Assembly: GCF_903645325.1 (NCBI RefSeq) | Contig: NZ_CAHJXQ010000001.1 | Span: 186,001-250,000 of the forward strand | DNA: 64,000 bases | Source of the DNA: Microbacterium tenebrionis | Lineage (GTDB): Bacteria; Actinomycetota; Actinomycetes; Actinomycetales; Microbacteriaceae | Direction: 5' to 3' | In this document: positions 1 through 7,914 of the stretch, one piece after another | Layout of the letters: each line of letters opens with the position of its first letter | Numbering within the stretch: the first letter of the stretch is position 1 | Notes under the pieces: generated by a model | Databases searched by the model: none | What the model was told of the DNA's origin: nothing | What the model saw: only the letters and a program-made list of their open reading frames with translations | Program-made: the position numbers and the translations under genes

Positions 1-1
1 C

Positions 2-337
2 CTGAGCGTGAGCACGGCGACCGAGCTGCCTGCGGCGGTGCGGTCGTGGTTGGCGGCTGCAGGTGTCGTCGCGGTCGTCGAGTCCGCCGATGCGTGGGCC
101 GCCCGCGCCGGACGGATCGCGGAGACGGGCGGGCGGATCCGTCTCGTCGGCGGCGACCTCGCCGCTGTCGTGGCCGCGACCGGCGGGTCGCCCGCGGTCG
201 CCGTATACGCCGGAGCCGTCGTCAGCGCGGGCCGGATCGAGCTGCTGCCGTACCTGCGCGAGCAGGCGGTGTCGATCTCGTCGCACCGGTTCGGCACGCC
301 GCGGCGCTATGAGATCGCGGCGCTGACGTCGAGCTGA
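2..337 (+). CDS. putA: C-terminal end of PutA-type proline dehydrogenase / glutamate semialdehyde dehydrogenase (partial)
   Basis: The frame is open to the left edge, so only the last ~111 codons of a longer gene are present; the GTG near position 8 is probably internal. The closing segment, with GRIELLPYLREQ followed by AVSISSHRFGTP, is the characteristic C-terminus of actinobacterial bifunctional PutA, which oxidises proline to glutamate in two steps (FAD-dependent, then NAD-dependent). The catalytic domains lie outside the window, so nothing can be said about activity. The assignment rests on recognition of this tail only. Confidence 0.75.
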   Translation: MSVSTATELPAAVRSWLAAAGVVAVVESADAWAARAGRIAETGGRIRLVGGDLAAVVAATGGSPAVAVYAGAVVSAGRIELLPYLREQAVSISSHRFGTPRRYEIAALTSS

Positions 338-435
338 CGCGGCAGGGACAGGCGTAGACTCGCCGGGTGCTGTTCACAGAGAGCGCCCGGCGGGCGCGGA
401 AGGCGGTCGCAGGCGCACATCGCGCCGGCGGCAGA

Positions 436-450
436 GGCTGATCATCAGCC
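436..450. promoter_or_regulatory. 15-nt palindrome upstream of the FBP-domain gene
   Basis: GGCTGATCATCAGCC is a perfect inverted repeat with a one-base centre, about 95 nt before the start of the zinc-finger gene, in the 206-nt gap after putA. It has the size and symmetry of a dimeric repressor site. No regulator is assigned. The rest of this gap shows nothing else recognisable. Confidence 0.3.
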
Positions 451-543
451 GGAGGCGGAACCCCGTCGCCGGCAGATCGTCGTACCCGGCATCCGTCTGA
501 GTGATGCCGACTTCGATCTCACGCCAGAACAGAAAGCATCACC

Positions 544-1029
544 ATGGGTCCCATCGACGAGCGCGCCATCCGCGCATCCTTCATCAACGCCTCCCGCAAG
601 GAGGCCTCATCGCTCGCCCTTCCCCCGGGCTTCGCCGAGATCGACTTCGACAAGCTCGACTATCTCGGCTGGAGCGACCCGAAGTTCGCCCGCCGGGCTT
701 ACGTCGTGGTCGAGATCGACGGCGTCCACACCGGAGTGCTGCTGCAGCGCGCCGAGCAGAGGGTCGCATCCCGCGCCCAGTGCTCGTGGTGCGACGACGT
801 CACGCTCCGCAACGACGTGCAGTTCTTCGCGGCGCGCAAGGCGGGACCTGCCGGTCGCAACGGCGACACCGTCGGCACCCTCGCGTGCTCGGAGTTCGGC
901 TGCTCGCACACGGTTCGCCTGCTGCCGCCGCTCGCATACGAGGGATTCGACCGCGAGGCGGCCAGGCTCGCCCGCATCGAACGGCTCGGCGAGAACGTGC
1001 GGGCCTTCGTCGGAGCCGTCGCCGGCTGA
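544..1029 (+). CDS. FBP domain-containing protein (FusB-like treble-clef zinc finger)
   Basis: This 161-residue cytoplasmic protein matches the FBP family, related to the C-terminal zinc-binding domain of FusB/EF-G-binding proteins. A CSWC pair near residue 80 and a second cysteine pair near residues 119-124 (ACSEFGC) provide the four zinc ligands of a treble-clef finger. FusB proteins bind elongation factor G and release it from stalled ribosomes. This short actinobacterial form has the finger but little else, so a ribosome/EF-G role is inference. It stands alone and converges on kynU, whose stop is four bases away. Confidence 0.7.
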   Translation: MGPIDERAIRASFINASRKEASSLALPPGFAEIDFDKLDYLGWSDPKFARRAYVVVEIDGVHTGVLLQRAEQRVASRAQCSWCDDVTLRNDVQFFAARKAGPAGRNGDTVGTLACSEFGCSHTVRLLPPLAYEGFDREAARLARIERLGENVRAFVGAVAG

Positions 1030-1032
1030 GCG

Positions 1033-2244
1033 TCAGCCCAGTGCATCCCGGACGGCCAGCACGCCGCTGAGCGCCTCCTGATGCGAGGTGCTCAGCGGTG
1101 ACAGCCCGAGCCGGATGCCGTCGGGGAACCGGAAGTCCGGGATCACCCCGTCCGCCCACAGCGTCTTCGTCACCTCGGCGAAATCCGGGTGGCCAATCGT
1201 GACGTGGCCGCCGCGCGCAGCCGCATCCCGCGGGCTGAGGAGCCGCACGCCGAGCGGCGCGAGCTCCTCGTCGTAAGCCTGCACGACCAGATCCGTCAGC
1301 GTCTTCGACTTCTCGCGCACGGCGTCGATGGTCGCCTGCTCGATGAGGTCGAGCATGCCCTGCATCGCCAGCATCCCGAGCACGGGCGGCGTGCCGCTGA
1401 TGAACTGGCGGATGCCGTCGGCCGGCGCATACGCCGAGCTCATCGCGAACACGTCTCCGGCGCCCATCCATCCCTGAACGGGCTGGCGCAGCACGCCATG
1501 ATGACGGGCGTTGACATACCCGAACGCGGGGGAGCCCGGACCGCCGTTCAGATACTTGTACGTGCAGCCGACCGCGAGGTCGGCACCGCACGCGTCGAGC
1601 TCGGTCGGGATCACGCCGACCGAGTGGCAGAGGTCCCAGAGCATCAGCGCGCCGGATGCGTGCACGGCATCCGTGATCGCCGCCATGTCGGCCAGCGCGC
1701 CCGAGCGGTAGTCGACGTGGCTGAGCACGACGAGCGCGGTGTTCTCGTTCACGACCGCCTCGATGTCGGCGACCTGCACGCCGGCGACCGGGTCGGCAGC
1801 GACCCAACGCAGCGTCATCCCGCGCTCGGCTGCGACGCCCTCGGCGACGAACCGGTCGGTGGGGAAGTTGCCCTCCTCGATGACGATATCCGAACGGTTT
1901 GGACGGGCGTCCACAGCCGCGCGCATGAGCTTGTACAGCAGCACCGTGGTCGAGTCCGCGACGACGGTCTGCCCGGCGGCAGCGCCCAGGCACAGGGCGC
2001 CGATGCGGTCGCCGAGTCGGGTCGGCAGGTCCATCCACTCCTCGTCCCACGAGCGGATGAGGCGCGTGCCCCAGTCTTCGCGGATGAACGCGGCGAGGCG
2101 GTCGGGCAGTTCGCGCAGCGGGCGTCCGAGCGAGTTCCCGTCGAGGTAGGCGCTGACGCCGGGCGCGTCGACGAATGCATCACGGTGCGCGGCGAGCGGA
2201 TCGCGGGCGTCGAGCTTTCTGGCTTCGGCGAGGAGATCGGTCAT
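1033..2244 (-). CDS. kynU: kynureninase
   Basis: A 403-residue PLP enzyme of aminotransferase fold type I that cleaves kynurenine to anthranilate and alanine. The family pattern is clear: an N-terminal LDGNSLGR segment, the PLP-contacting WDLCHSVG near residues 203-210, and the Schiff-base lysine at residue 230 in CTYKYLNGGPG. Full family length. It is the last gene of a tight leftward operon: the amidohydrolase stop and this ATG are separated by one base (TGATATG), so translation is probably coupled. With kynA upstream, the operon degrades tryptophan to anthranilate. Confidence 0.93.
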   Translation of the reverse strand: MTDLLAEARKLDARDPLAAHRDAFVDAPGVSAYLDGNSLGRPLRELPDRLAAFIREDWGTRLIRSWDEEWMDLPTRLGDRIGALCLGAAAGQTVVADSTTVLLYKLMRAAVDARPNRSDIVIEEGNFPTDRFVAEGVAAERGMTLRWVAADPVAGVQVADIEAVVNENTALVVLSHVDYRSGALADMAAITDAVHASGALMLWDLCHSVGVIPTELDACGADLAVGCTYKYLNGGPGSPAFGYVNARHHGVLRQPVQGWMGAGDVFAMSSAYAPADGIRQFISGTPPVLGMLAMQGMLDLIEQATIDAVREKSKTLTDLVVQAYDEELAPLGVRLLSPRDAAARGGHVTIGHPDFAEVTKTLWADGVIPDFRFPDGIRLGLSPLSTSHQEALSGVLAVRDALG

Positions 2245-2245
2245 A

Positions 2246-3177
2246 TCAGGCCTCCAGGTCGGCGGGGGTGAGCGGGCGGGCGAGCAGCGGGTCGGGGCTG
2301 TCGCCGGGGATGAACAGTGCCCGCGCTCCGTCGACCGGTGCGAAGGCGCGGATCAGATCGTCGCCGTCGATGCCGGCGTCGCGCAGGGCGCGACCTCGCG
2401 CTCGCTGAGACCGGCGGGCGTATCGCCGTTGCCCATGTCGGTGCCGTACAGCACGACGCCACCGGCGGCGTGGAACCGGCGGACGTTGTCGATCGCCGTC
2501 GCATACGCCCGGCCGGTGTGGATCGCGAGCGTCGAGATCCACTGCACGGATGCCGCCTGCTCAGCGATCTCGTCATCGGTGAGCCGTTCGGTGAAAGGAG
2601 CATGCGCGAGCAGATCGGCGCCGAGCCGTGCCGCTCGCTGCGCCTGGCCGGGTCCTTCGGCGTGCACGACGACAAGCAGCCCGTGGGATGCCGCGAGTTC
2701 GAGGATCGCCGTGAACAGGTCGTCGGAGAACACCGGGCCCGCCGTGCTGTTGCTCGCGACCTTGATGCAGTTCGCGCCGGCATCCGCCATCTCCGCGACG
2801 GCCGCGGCTGCGGCATCCGCGTCGCCGATCTCGCGCACCGAACCCGCCGGCGCCCAGGCGCGGTCCGACGGGTAGCCGCCCGGGGGCGTCAGGAATGCCC
2901 CGGCGAAGGCGATCTGCACCCCGCCCCCGCCGGATAACTCCGGAGATTCTCCGTCGAACGGGGCTGCTTCGGCAGCCGAGAGCTGTGTTGACGTCAGCTC
3001 TCCGGAGTTGTGCGAGGCGACGCTCCGCGACAGCCCGGCGATCACCTCCGGGTTCCCGCCGAGGTCCACGACCCGACCCAGCACAGAGCCCGCGAGCAGC
3101 GATGCGTCGACCAACTGCAGGTGCACGTGGTGATCGGTGAATCCGCCGACCACGAAGCCGCGGGCGACCCGGCGCAT
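2246..3177 (-). pseudogene. amidohydrolase family protein of the kynurenine operon, single-base frameshift near 2391
   Basis: Metal-dependent amidohydrolase; HVH in TDHHVHLQLVD near residues 13-22 is the first metal-binding pair, and the KVASN, HAE and GTDMG segments follow in the expected order. It sits where a kynurenine formamidase would be expected between kynA and kynU, so hydrolysis of N-formylkynurenine is a reasonable inference. The start ATG shares one base with the kynA stop (TGATG). After GLSEREVA the frame is lost. A single extra G would join it to ALRDAGIDGDDL and a proper C-terminus ending at 2246. The gene also carries an in-frame palindromic insert at 2936-3009. It may be intact in the organism if the base loss is a sequencing error. 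Confidence 0.75.
2936..3009. repeat. palindromic element inserted in frame in the amidohydrolase
   Basis: Perfect 11-bp inverted arms (AACTCCGGAGA at 2936-2946 and its complement at 2999-3009) enclose about 52 bases. On the coding strand the element reads HNSGELTSTQ and so on to ESPELSG, between IAGLSRSVAS and a GGGGVQIAFAGAFL segment. That serine-, alanine- and glutamate-rich stretch is not typical of the fold at this point. A second element with the same core lies in the ABC-F gene at 42851-42937. It keeps the reading frame. Confidence 0.6.
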
Positions 3178-4046
3178 CAGGCCCCGATCTCGGTGCGCAC
3201 CGTGTACAGCTCGGGGAAGAAGGTCAGTTCGAGCGCCTTCTGCAGGAACCCGACGCCGCTCGAACCACCGGTCCCGGGCTTCATGCCGATGGTGCGCGCG
3301 ACGGTCTTCAGGTGCCGGAACCGCCAGAACTGGAAGTTGTCTTCGAGGTCGACGAGATCCTCGCATGCCTCGTACAGATCCCAGTGCGTGCGCGGGTCCT
3401 CGTAGATCTCGCGGATCGCCGGCACGAGGGACGGGTGCGGGCGGTACGGTTCGCGGACGTCGCGCTCGAGGATCTCTGCCGGGATCGGGATGCCGCGCCG
3501 CGACGCGTAGCGCAGGAACTCGTCGTACAGCGTGGGCCGCTCGAACTCCGCCGTCAGCAGGGCCAGGTTCGCGGGGTGGTCGCGGAAGACTGAAAGCATC
3601 CGCTCGTTCTTGTTGCCCAGCGCGAACTCCACGGCGCGGTACTGCACCGACTGGAATCCGGACGAGTTCCCCAGCGCTCCGCGGAACTGCGCGTATTCGG
3701 TCGGGGTGAGGGTCGCGAGCACGGACCACTGCTGGGTCATGACGTCCTGGATGCGCTTGACGCGCGCGACGCGCTTGAGTGCTTCGCGCAGGTCGTCGCT
3801 GGCGAGCAGCGTGCGCGCGGAGGACAGCTCGTGCAGCATCTGCTTCAGCCACAGCTCGGTGGTCTGGTGCTGGATGATGAACAGCATCTCGTCGTGGTGC
3901 TCGGGAACACTGACCGGATGCTGCGCCGAGAGCAGCTGATCGAGGCCGAGATAGGACCCGTAGGTCATGCGTCCCGACAGATCGGTGACGATCGTGTCCT
4001 CGAGCCGCCGTTCGTTTCCGGCCGTATCGTCCGCTTCGGTGCCCAT
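3177..4046 (-). CDS. kynA: tryptophan 2,3-dioxygenase
   Basis: A 289-residue haem dioxygenase that opens the indole ring of tryptophan to N-formylkynurenine, the first step of the kynurenine route. The signature runs through residues 51-68 (EMLFIIQHQTTELWLK), FRGALGNSSGFQS follows, and the probable proximal haem histidine lies in FWRFRHLKTV near the C-terminus, followed by the substrate-carboxylate loop GMKPGTGGSSG. First gene of the operon. ATG at 4046 is preceded by GAGG at proper spacing, and the upstream region carries palindromes that may be operators. Confidence 0.95.
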   Translation of the reverse strand: MGTEADDTAGNERRLEDTIVTDLSGRMTYGSYLGLDQLLSAQHPVSVPEHHDEMLFIIQHQTTELWLKQMLHELSSARTLLASDDLREALKRVARVKRIQDVMTQQWSVLATLTPTEYAQFRGALGNSSGFQSVQYRAVEFALGNKNERMLSVFRDHPANLALLTAEFERPTLYDEFLRYASRRGIPIPAEILERDVREPYRPHPSLVPAIREIYEDPRTHWDLYEACEDLVDLEDNFQFWRFRHLKTVARTIGMKPGTGGSSGVGFLQKALELTFFPELYTVRTEIGA

Positions 4047-4047
4047 G

Positions 4048-4078
4048 ATCCTCGAGGATATCCTGAACGATCGGTCAG
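4048..4078 (-). promoter_or_regulatory. palindromes in the kynA leader (possible TetR-type operator)
   Basis: Two symmetric sequences lie 2-32 bases before the kynA start: a perfect ATCCTCGAGGAT (4048-4059) and CTGAACGATCGGTCAG (4063-4078), symmetric except for one base pair and with a CGATCG centre. The second resembles sites bound by TetR-family repressors. No TetR gene is in the window, so the regulator would act in trans. No -10/-35 pair could be fixed with confidence. Confidence 0.35.
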
Positions 4079-4083
4079 GCGTC

Positions 4084-4329
4084 AGCAGCATCGCCGTGCA
4101 CGTCCCGGCCGCGGGTGCCGTGTTCGTCGGCGATGCGCTGACGACCAGGCATGTGCTGACCGGACATGAGGGAGCGCAGCCGGCGCCGTTCACGGACGAG
4201 CCTGCCGAGGCGCTCGCATCCCTCGATCGGCTCGCCGCCGTTTCGGCATCATGGGTGCTGCCCGGCCACGGCGCCCCGTGTCGGGGGAGCCCGGCCGAAG
4301 CCGCGGCCGCGGTTCGGGCCGCCGCCTGA
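4084..4329 (+). pseudogene. C-terminal remnant of an MBL-fold metallo-hydrolase
   Basis: The rightward frame reads SIAVHVPAAGAVFVGDAL, then LTGHEGAQPAPFTDEP, and ends with SWVLPGHGAP and a short helix. This is the last third of a metallo-beta-lactamase-fold hydrolase, with the GDAL metal aspartate and the PGHG histidine. The N-terminal half, including the HxHxDH motif, is missing. Upstream the sequence becomes the kynA leader and coding region on the other strand, so the gene was cut by a rearrangement that fused it to the kyn operon. It is probably not translated, and the kynA promoter must lie inside it. Confidence 0.65.
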
Positions 4330-4342
4330 CGTCGAAGCCGGC

Positions 4343-4912
4343 TCAGCGGCCGGCGAGCACCTCGGCCGTCGTTGCGAGCGTCAACTGTGGCGGATACAGC
4401 CCCATGACGTGCAGCGCCGCGGCGTGGTTCTCGGCGGTCGAGCCGGCGCAGGCGTCGGTGGCGATTGTGACGCGCGCCCCCGCATCCGCCGCGGCCAGCG
4501 CCGTGGAGAGCACGCAGCAGTCCGTCGAGACGCCCGCGAGAACGAATCGTCCGCCGCGGCCGACGATCGCCTCCAGTTCCGGGCCCCACTTCCCGAACGT
4601 CGGCAGGTCGAGCGTCGGCCGGGTGGACAGCGTGGCGGCGTCCGGAACCAGATCGAAGAGCGGGTCGCTCGGCGGCTGGTCGGCGAACGGCCACGCGGCG
4701 AAGTACTCGCCCCATGACGTGGAGCGGTCTGCGGTCGGCATCCATCGCGTGACGATCACACGCTCGCCGAACGCGTCCGCGAGCGTGCGGATGCGCGGCA
4801 TCGCCTCGGCGAAGAACGGCGATCCCCAGTCCGAGTCGGGCGACGCGAAGATGTTCTGCGGGTCGATGACGACCAGCCACTCCTTGGTGGGCTCAGGCCG
4901 CGAGGAGCTCAT
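4343..4912 (-). CDS. isochorismatase-family cysteine hydrolase
   Basis: A 189-residue alpha/beta hydrolase of the nicotinamidase/isochorismatase superfamily. The catalytic triad is visible: Asp17 in VVIDPQN, Lys108 in FGKWG and Cys133 in GVSTDCCV. Such enzymes hydrolyse amides (nicotinamide, N-carbamoylsarcosine, ureidoacrylate, biuret); the substrate cannot be read from the sequence. The start ATG overlaps the upstream permease stop by four bases (ATGA), so the two are translationally coupled. The import of a nitrogenous ring or ureide followed by amide hydrolysis is the likely joint role. Confidence 0.85.
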   Translation of the reverse strand: MSSSRPEPTKEWLVVIDPQNIFASPDSDWGSPFFAEAMPRIRTLADAFGERVIVTRWMPTADRSTSWGEYFAAWPFADQPPSDPLFDLVPDAATLSTRPTLDLPTFGKWGPELEAIVGRGGRFVLAGVSTDCCVLSTALAAADAGARVTIATDACAGSTAENHAAALHVMGLYPPQLTLATTAEVLAGR

Positions 4913-6357
4913 GCTTCCTGCCGCCGGATCTTCGCCGCCCGGGCGAACCACGTCACGAGGAACGACAGCACCAGCGCGAAGAAGACGCCGAGGTTCGCGT
5001 ATGCCCAGTCGCCGTCACGCCCGCCGATGGCGAACAGCAGGTATCCCTGCCAGTTGTTCCACGCGGCATCTTCGGCGAAGTTGTTCACGACGAGTCCCCA
5101 GCCGATGACCGACGTGACGACCATCGTGATGATCGAGGTCCAATCCCACGCGCCGTAGCGGCCGCGGGCATCGAACAGAGCATCTTCGTCGTAGTCCTTG
5201 CGGCGGCGCAGGATGTCGGCGATGAGGATGCCGGCCCACGACGCCAGCGGGACGCCGAGCGTGATGAGGAACGACTGGAAGGGTCCGAGGAAGTCCGTCG
5301 CGAAGAACACCACCCAGATCGTGCCGAGCGTGAGGATGACCCCGTCGATCGCTGCTGCCGACGGCCGCGGGATGCGGATGCCGAGGCTGATCAGCGTCAG
5401 ACCCGACGAGTAGATGCCGAGAACCGCGCCCGAGACGAGCGCGAGCACGGCGGTGAGCAGGAATGGCACGAGCACCCAGATCGGCAGGAGCGTCGCGAGT
5501 GCTCCGATCGGGTCGGCGCCGACAGCCGCCATGAGGTCTTCGTCGGATCCGGCGAGCAGCAGACCGAAGACGACGAGCAGCACGGGTGCGATCGCGCCGC
5601 CGAACGTGTTCCAGAAGACGATCGCGCCGTCCGATGCCGTGCGCTTCTGATACCGCGACCAGTCGGCGGCGATGTTGATCCAGCCGAGGCCGAAGCCGGT
5701 CATGACCATGACGAGCGCGCCGATCACGGCGCCGATGCCGCCGGCGGGCAGGGCCATGACCGCGGCGAAGTCGATGTGCGGGATCGTGAGGATGACGTAG
5801 AGGATCGTGACGGCACCGGTGATCCAGGTGAGCACCGACTGCATCTTCATGATCGTGTGATAGCCGAGGACGGATGCCGCGACGATGAGCGCTGCGACCA
5901 CGACGGTCGCGATGATCTTCAGTGCGACGCTGTCGCCGTCGCCGCCGAGTTGCGTGATGACGGTCGCAGTGGCGAGCACCGCCATGATGGCGAGGAACGT
6001 CTCCCACCCGATCGACGTGAGCCACGACACGATGCCGGGCACCTTCTGACCGTGTACGCCGAATGCGGCGCGGGAGAGCACCATCGTGGGCGCCGAGCCG
6101 CGCTTGCCGGCGATCGCGATCAGCCCGCACAGCGCGAACGAGATGACGATGCCGATGATCGACACGATCGTCGCCTGCCAGAACGAGATGCCGAAGCCGA
6201 GCACGAACGACCCGTACGACATGCCGAACACCGACACGTTGGCCGCGAACCACGGCCAGAACAGGTCGCGCGGCTTCGCCGTGCGCTCGGATTCGGGAAT
6301 CACTTCGATGCCCGCGCGCTCGATCAGTGCCGGCGCTGCTGCGATCTTCTCTGACAT
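4909..6357 (-). CDS. NCS1-family purine/cytosine (CodB-like) permease
   Basis: A 482-residue integral membrane protein with about twelve hydrophobic segments and the NCS1 features: the FWPWFAANVS motif in the first helix, then AFGVHGQKVPG and the GWINIAADWSRYQKR segment. It imports nucleobases or related compounds such as hydantoins or allantoin with cations. ATG at 6357 is preceded by a G-rich Shine-Dalgarno; longer frames upstream lack one. It is the first gene of a two-gene operon with the cysteine hydrolase, which suggests that the transported compound is that enzyme's substrate or precursor. Confidence 0.88.
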   Translation of the reverse strand: MSEKIAAAPALIERAGIEVIPESERTAKPRDLFWPWFAANVSVFGMSYGSFVLGFGISFWQATIVSIIGIVISFALCGLIAIAGKRGSAPTMVLSRAAFGVHGQKVPGIVSWLTSIGWETFLAIMAVLATATVITQLGGDGDSVALKIIATVVVAALIVAASVLGYHTIMKMQSVLTWITGAVTILYVILTIPHIDFAAVMALPAGGIGAVIGALVMVMTGFGLGWINIAADWSRYQKRTASDGAIVFWNTFGGAIAPVLLVVFGLLLAGSDEDLMAAVGADPIGALATLLPIWVLVPFLLTAVLALVSGAVLGIYSSGLTLISLGIRIPRPSAAAIDGVILTLGTIWVVFFATDFLGPFQSFLITLGVPLASWAGILIADILRRRKDYDEDALFDARGRYGAWDWTSIITMVVTSVIGWGLVVNNFAEDAAWNNWQGYLLFAIGGRDGDWAYANLGVFFALVLSFLVTWFARAAKIRRQEA

Positions 6358-6400
6358 GCCCCCATATTGGCACTGCGGCGGTGACCGCGGGGCGCGACCG

Positions 6401-6420
6401 TTCGGCAGGCTCAGGGATCG
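6401..6420 (+). repeat. dispersed short repeat TTCGGCAGGCTCAGG (variant)
   Basis: TTCGGCAGGCTCAGGGATCG is a one-base variant of the TTCGACAGGCTCAGGGACC word also found at 49895-49913 and, in the other orientation, at 41881-41894. This copy lies in the short gap between the permease and the M18 peptidase. Confidence 0.5.
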
Positions 6421-6424
6421 ACCG

Positions 6425-7706
6425 TCAGGCGGAGAAGAACGCCTCCGCGACGCGGGTGAGGTCGTGCAGGTCGGTGACGCCTGCGAGCTCACGGGCCGAG
6501 TGCATCGACAGGATCGGGATGCCGACGTCGACCGTGCGGATGCCCAGGCGCGTGGCAGTGATCGGGCCGATCGTCGACCCGCACGGCACGCTGTTGTTCG
6601 ACACGAACTCCTGCGATGCGACCCCGGCGCTCTCGCACCACGACGCCCACGCGGCTGCGCCTACGGCATCCGTCGCATAGCGCTGGTTCGCGTTGATCTT
6701 CAGGATCGGACCCGACCCCAGCAACGGCTGGACGACCGGGTCGTGCTTGAACACGTAGTTCGGGTGCACCGAGTGCCCGACGTCGCTGGAGAGGTGCCAG
6801 GATGCCGCGTACGCGCGGCGCTGCTCGGTCGCATCCGCGCCAAGGCCGGCATACACGCGCGACAGCACATCCTCGAGGAAGGGACCTGCGGCTCCTGAGC
6901 GCGATGCGGAGCCGAGCTCCTCGTGGTCGAATGCCGCGAGGACGGCGATGCTGCCGGCGTCATCCTTCAACGTGGAAGAGAGGGCCACGACGCCGGCGTG
7001 GACGGATGCCAGGTCGTCGAGGCGGCCGCTGGCGAAGAACGCGCTGTCCTTGCCGAACACGGCTCCGCGTGCCGAGTCGGCGACGACCGCGTCGAATCCG
7101 CGGACGTCTGCGGCGTTCACACCGGCGGATGCCGCGAGCTCGCCGAGCAGGTCCTCCTCGAGCGGATCGCCGAGCCCCCAGACCGGCTGCGTCTGCATCT
7201 GCTTGTCGAGGGACAGAGCCTTGTTCGCCTCGCGGTCCAGGTGGATGGCGAGCGCGGCGAGGCGCAGCGGCGCTCCGGTGTCGGCGAGCACGACAGCGCC
7301 GTCGGCGAGCGCGAGGCGCCCGGCCAGGCGCGGCTCGCGGTCGAACCAGGAGTTCAGCGCGGTCCGCCGTACACCTCGACGCCCGCCTGCGCCACCCGCG
7401 TGAGCCGGTCGTCGGCTGCGGCTTGAGCTTGAAGCCGGGGGAGTCGGTGTGCGCGCCGAGGATCTGCGCGGGCATGGTGGGTGCGGCATCCGCCGGCACG
7501 ACCCAGGCGATCACGGCTCCGTCGCGGACGACGACGAACCGCCCGCCCGGCTGCGCCGGCCAGTCCTCCAGCTCGTCCAGCCGGGTGAATCCGACCTCCT
7601 CGAGGCGGCGCGCCACCTCGGCGGCAGCGTGATAGCTCGAGGGCGATGCGGAGACGAAATCGGCGAGGTCCTCGGCATGAGCGAGGGCGGCGGGAGTGAC
7701 GACCAT
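6425..7706 (-). pseudogene. M18-family aminopeptidase with two single-base frameshifts
   Basis: Zinc aminopeptidase of the aspartyl aminopeptidase (M18) type, about 427 residues when repaired. The N-terminal part (from MVVTPAALAHAEDLADFV to GAHTDSPGFKLKPQPTT) is in one frame, AQAGVEVYGGP in a second, and LNSWFDREPRLAGRL to the C-terminus in a third. Adding one G after the TGG codon near 7391 and one after CCG near 7361 restores the whole family consensus. Metal and catalytic residues (HTDSP, FDHEELGS, MHSARE) are all present. Two losses 30 bases apart in GC-rich DNA suggest read errors rather than decay. It cleaves N-terminal acidic or other residues from peptides in the cytosol. Confidence 0.8.
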
Positions 7707-7759
7707 GGGTTCGATCGTATCGGCGTCGCATGCACCACCTGCTGTTCACAGCGGGGTGT

Positions 7760-7765
7760 TATGGT
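7760..7765 (+). promoter_or_regulatory. possible -10 element for the riboswitch transcript
   Basis: TATGGT lies about 10-15 bases before the first conserved riboswitch bases, as a -10 box would. No convincing -35 hexamer at 16-18 bases could be picked, so this is weak. Confidence 0.25.
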
Positions 7766-7774
7766 GTCGCGCGA

Positions 7775-7878
7775 CAGTGCCTAGGGTTCCGGGGCTTACG
7801 CCCGACTGGTCCGAGCGGCACCACGGCGGGCCTACGTGGGCCGGTCGTCATCTGACAGGACTAAAAGCCCGGAGGAGC
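7775..7878 (+). ncRNA. ykkC-class riboswitch, probably guanidine-I
   Basis: The leader of the exporter gene contains the conserved ykkC blocks in order. CTAGGGTTCCG is at 7781-7791, followed by a GGGC/GCCC hairpin. CTGGTCCGAG is at 7805-7814, then a GC-rich variable hairpin (7820-7845). ACAGGACTAAAAGCCCGGA is at 7855-7873. In the known class these bases form two coaxial helices around a guanidinium ligand and switch on guanidine exporters or carboxylases. Sister subtypes bind ppGpp or PRPP; association with an efflux-type transporter favours guanidine. The start codon lies about 37 bases beyond, leaving room for an expression platform that could not be folded reliably by eye. Confidence 0.8.
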
Positions 7879-7914
7879 CCGTTCGTCGCGCCCGCTGACG
7901 GACAGAAGGCTCCC

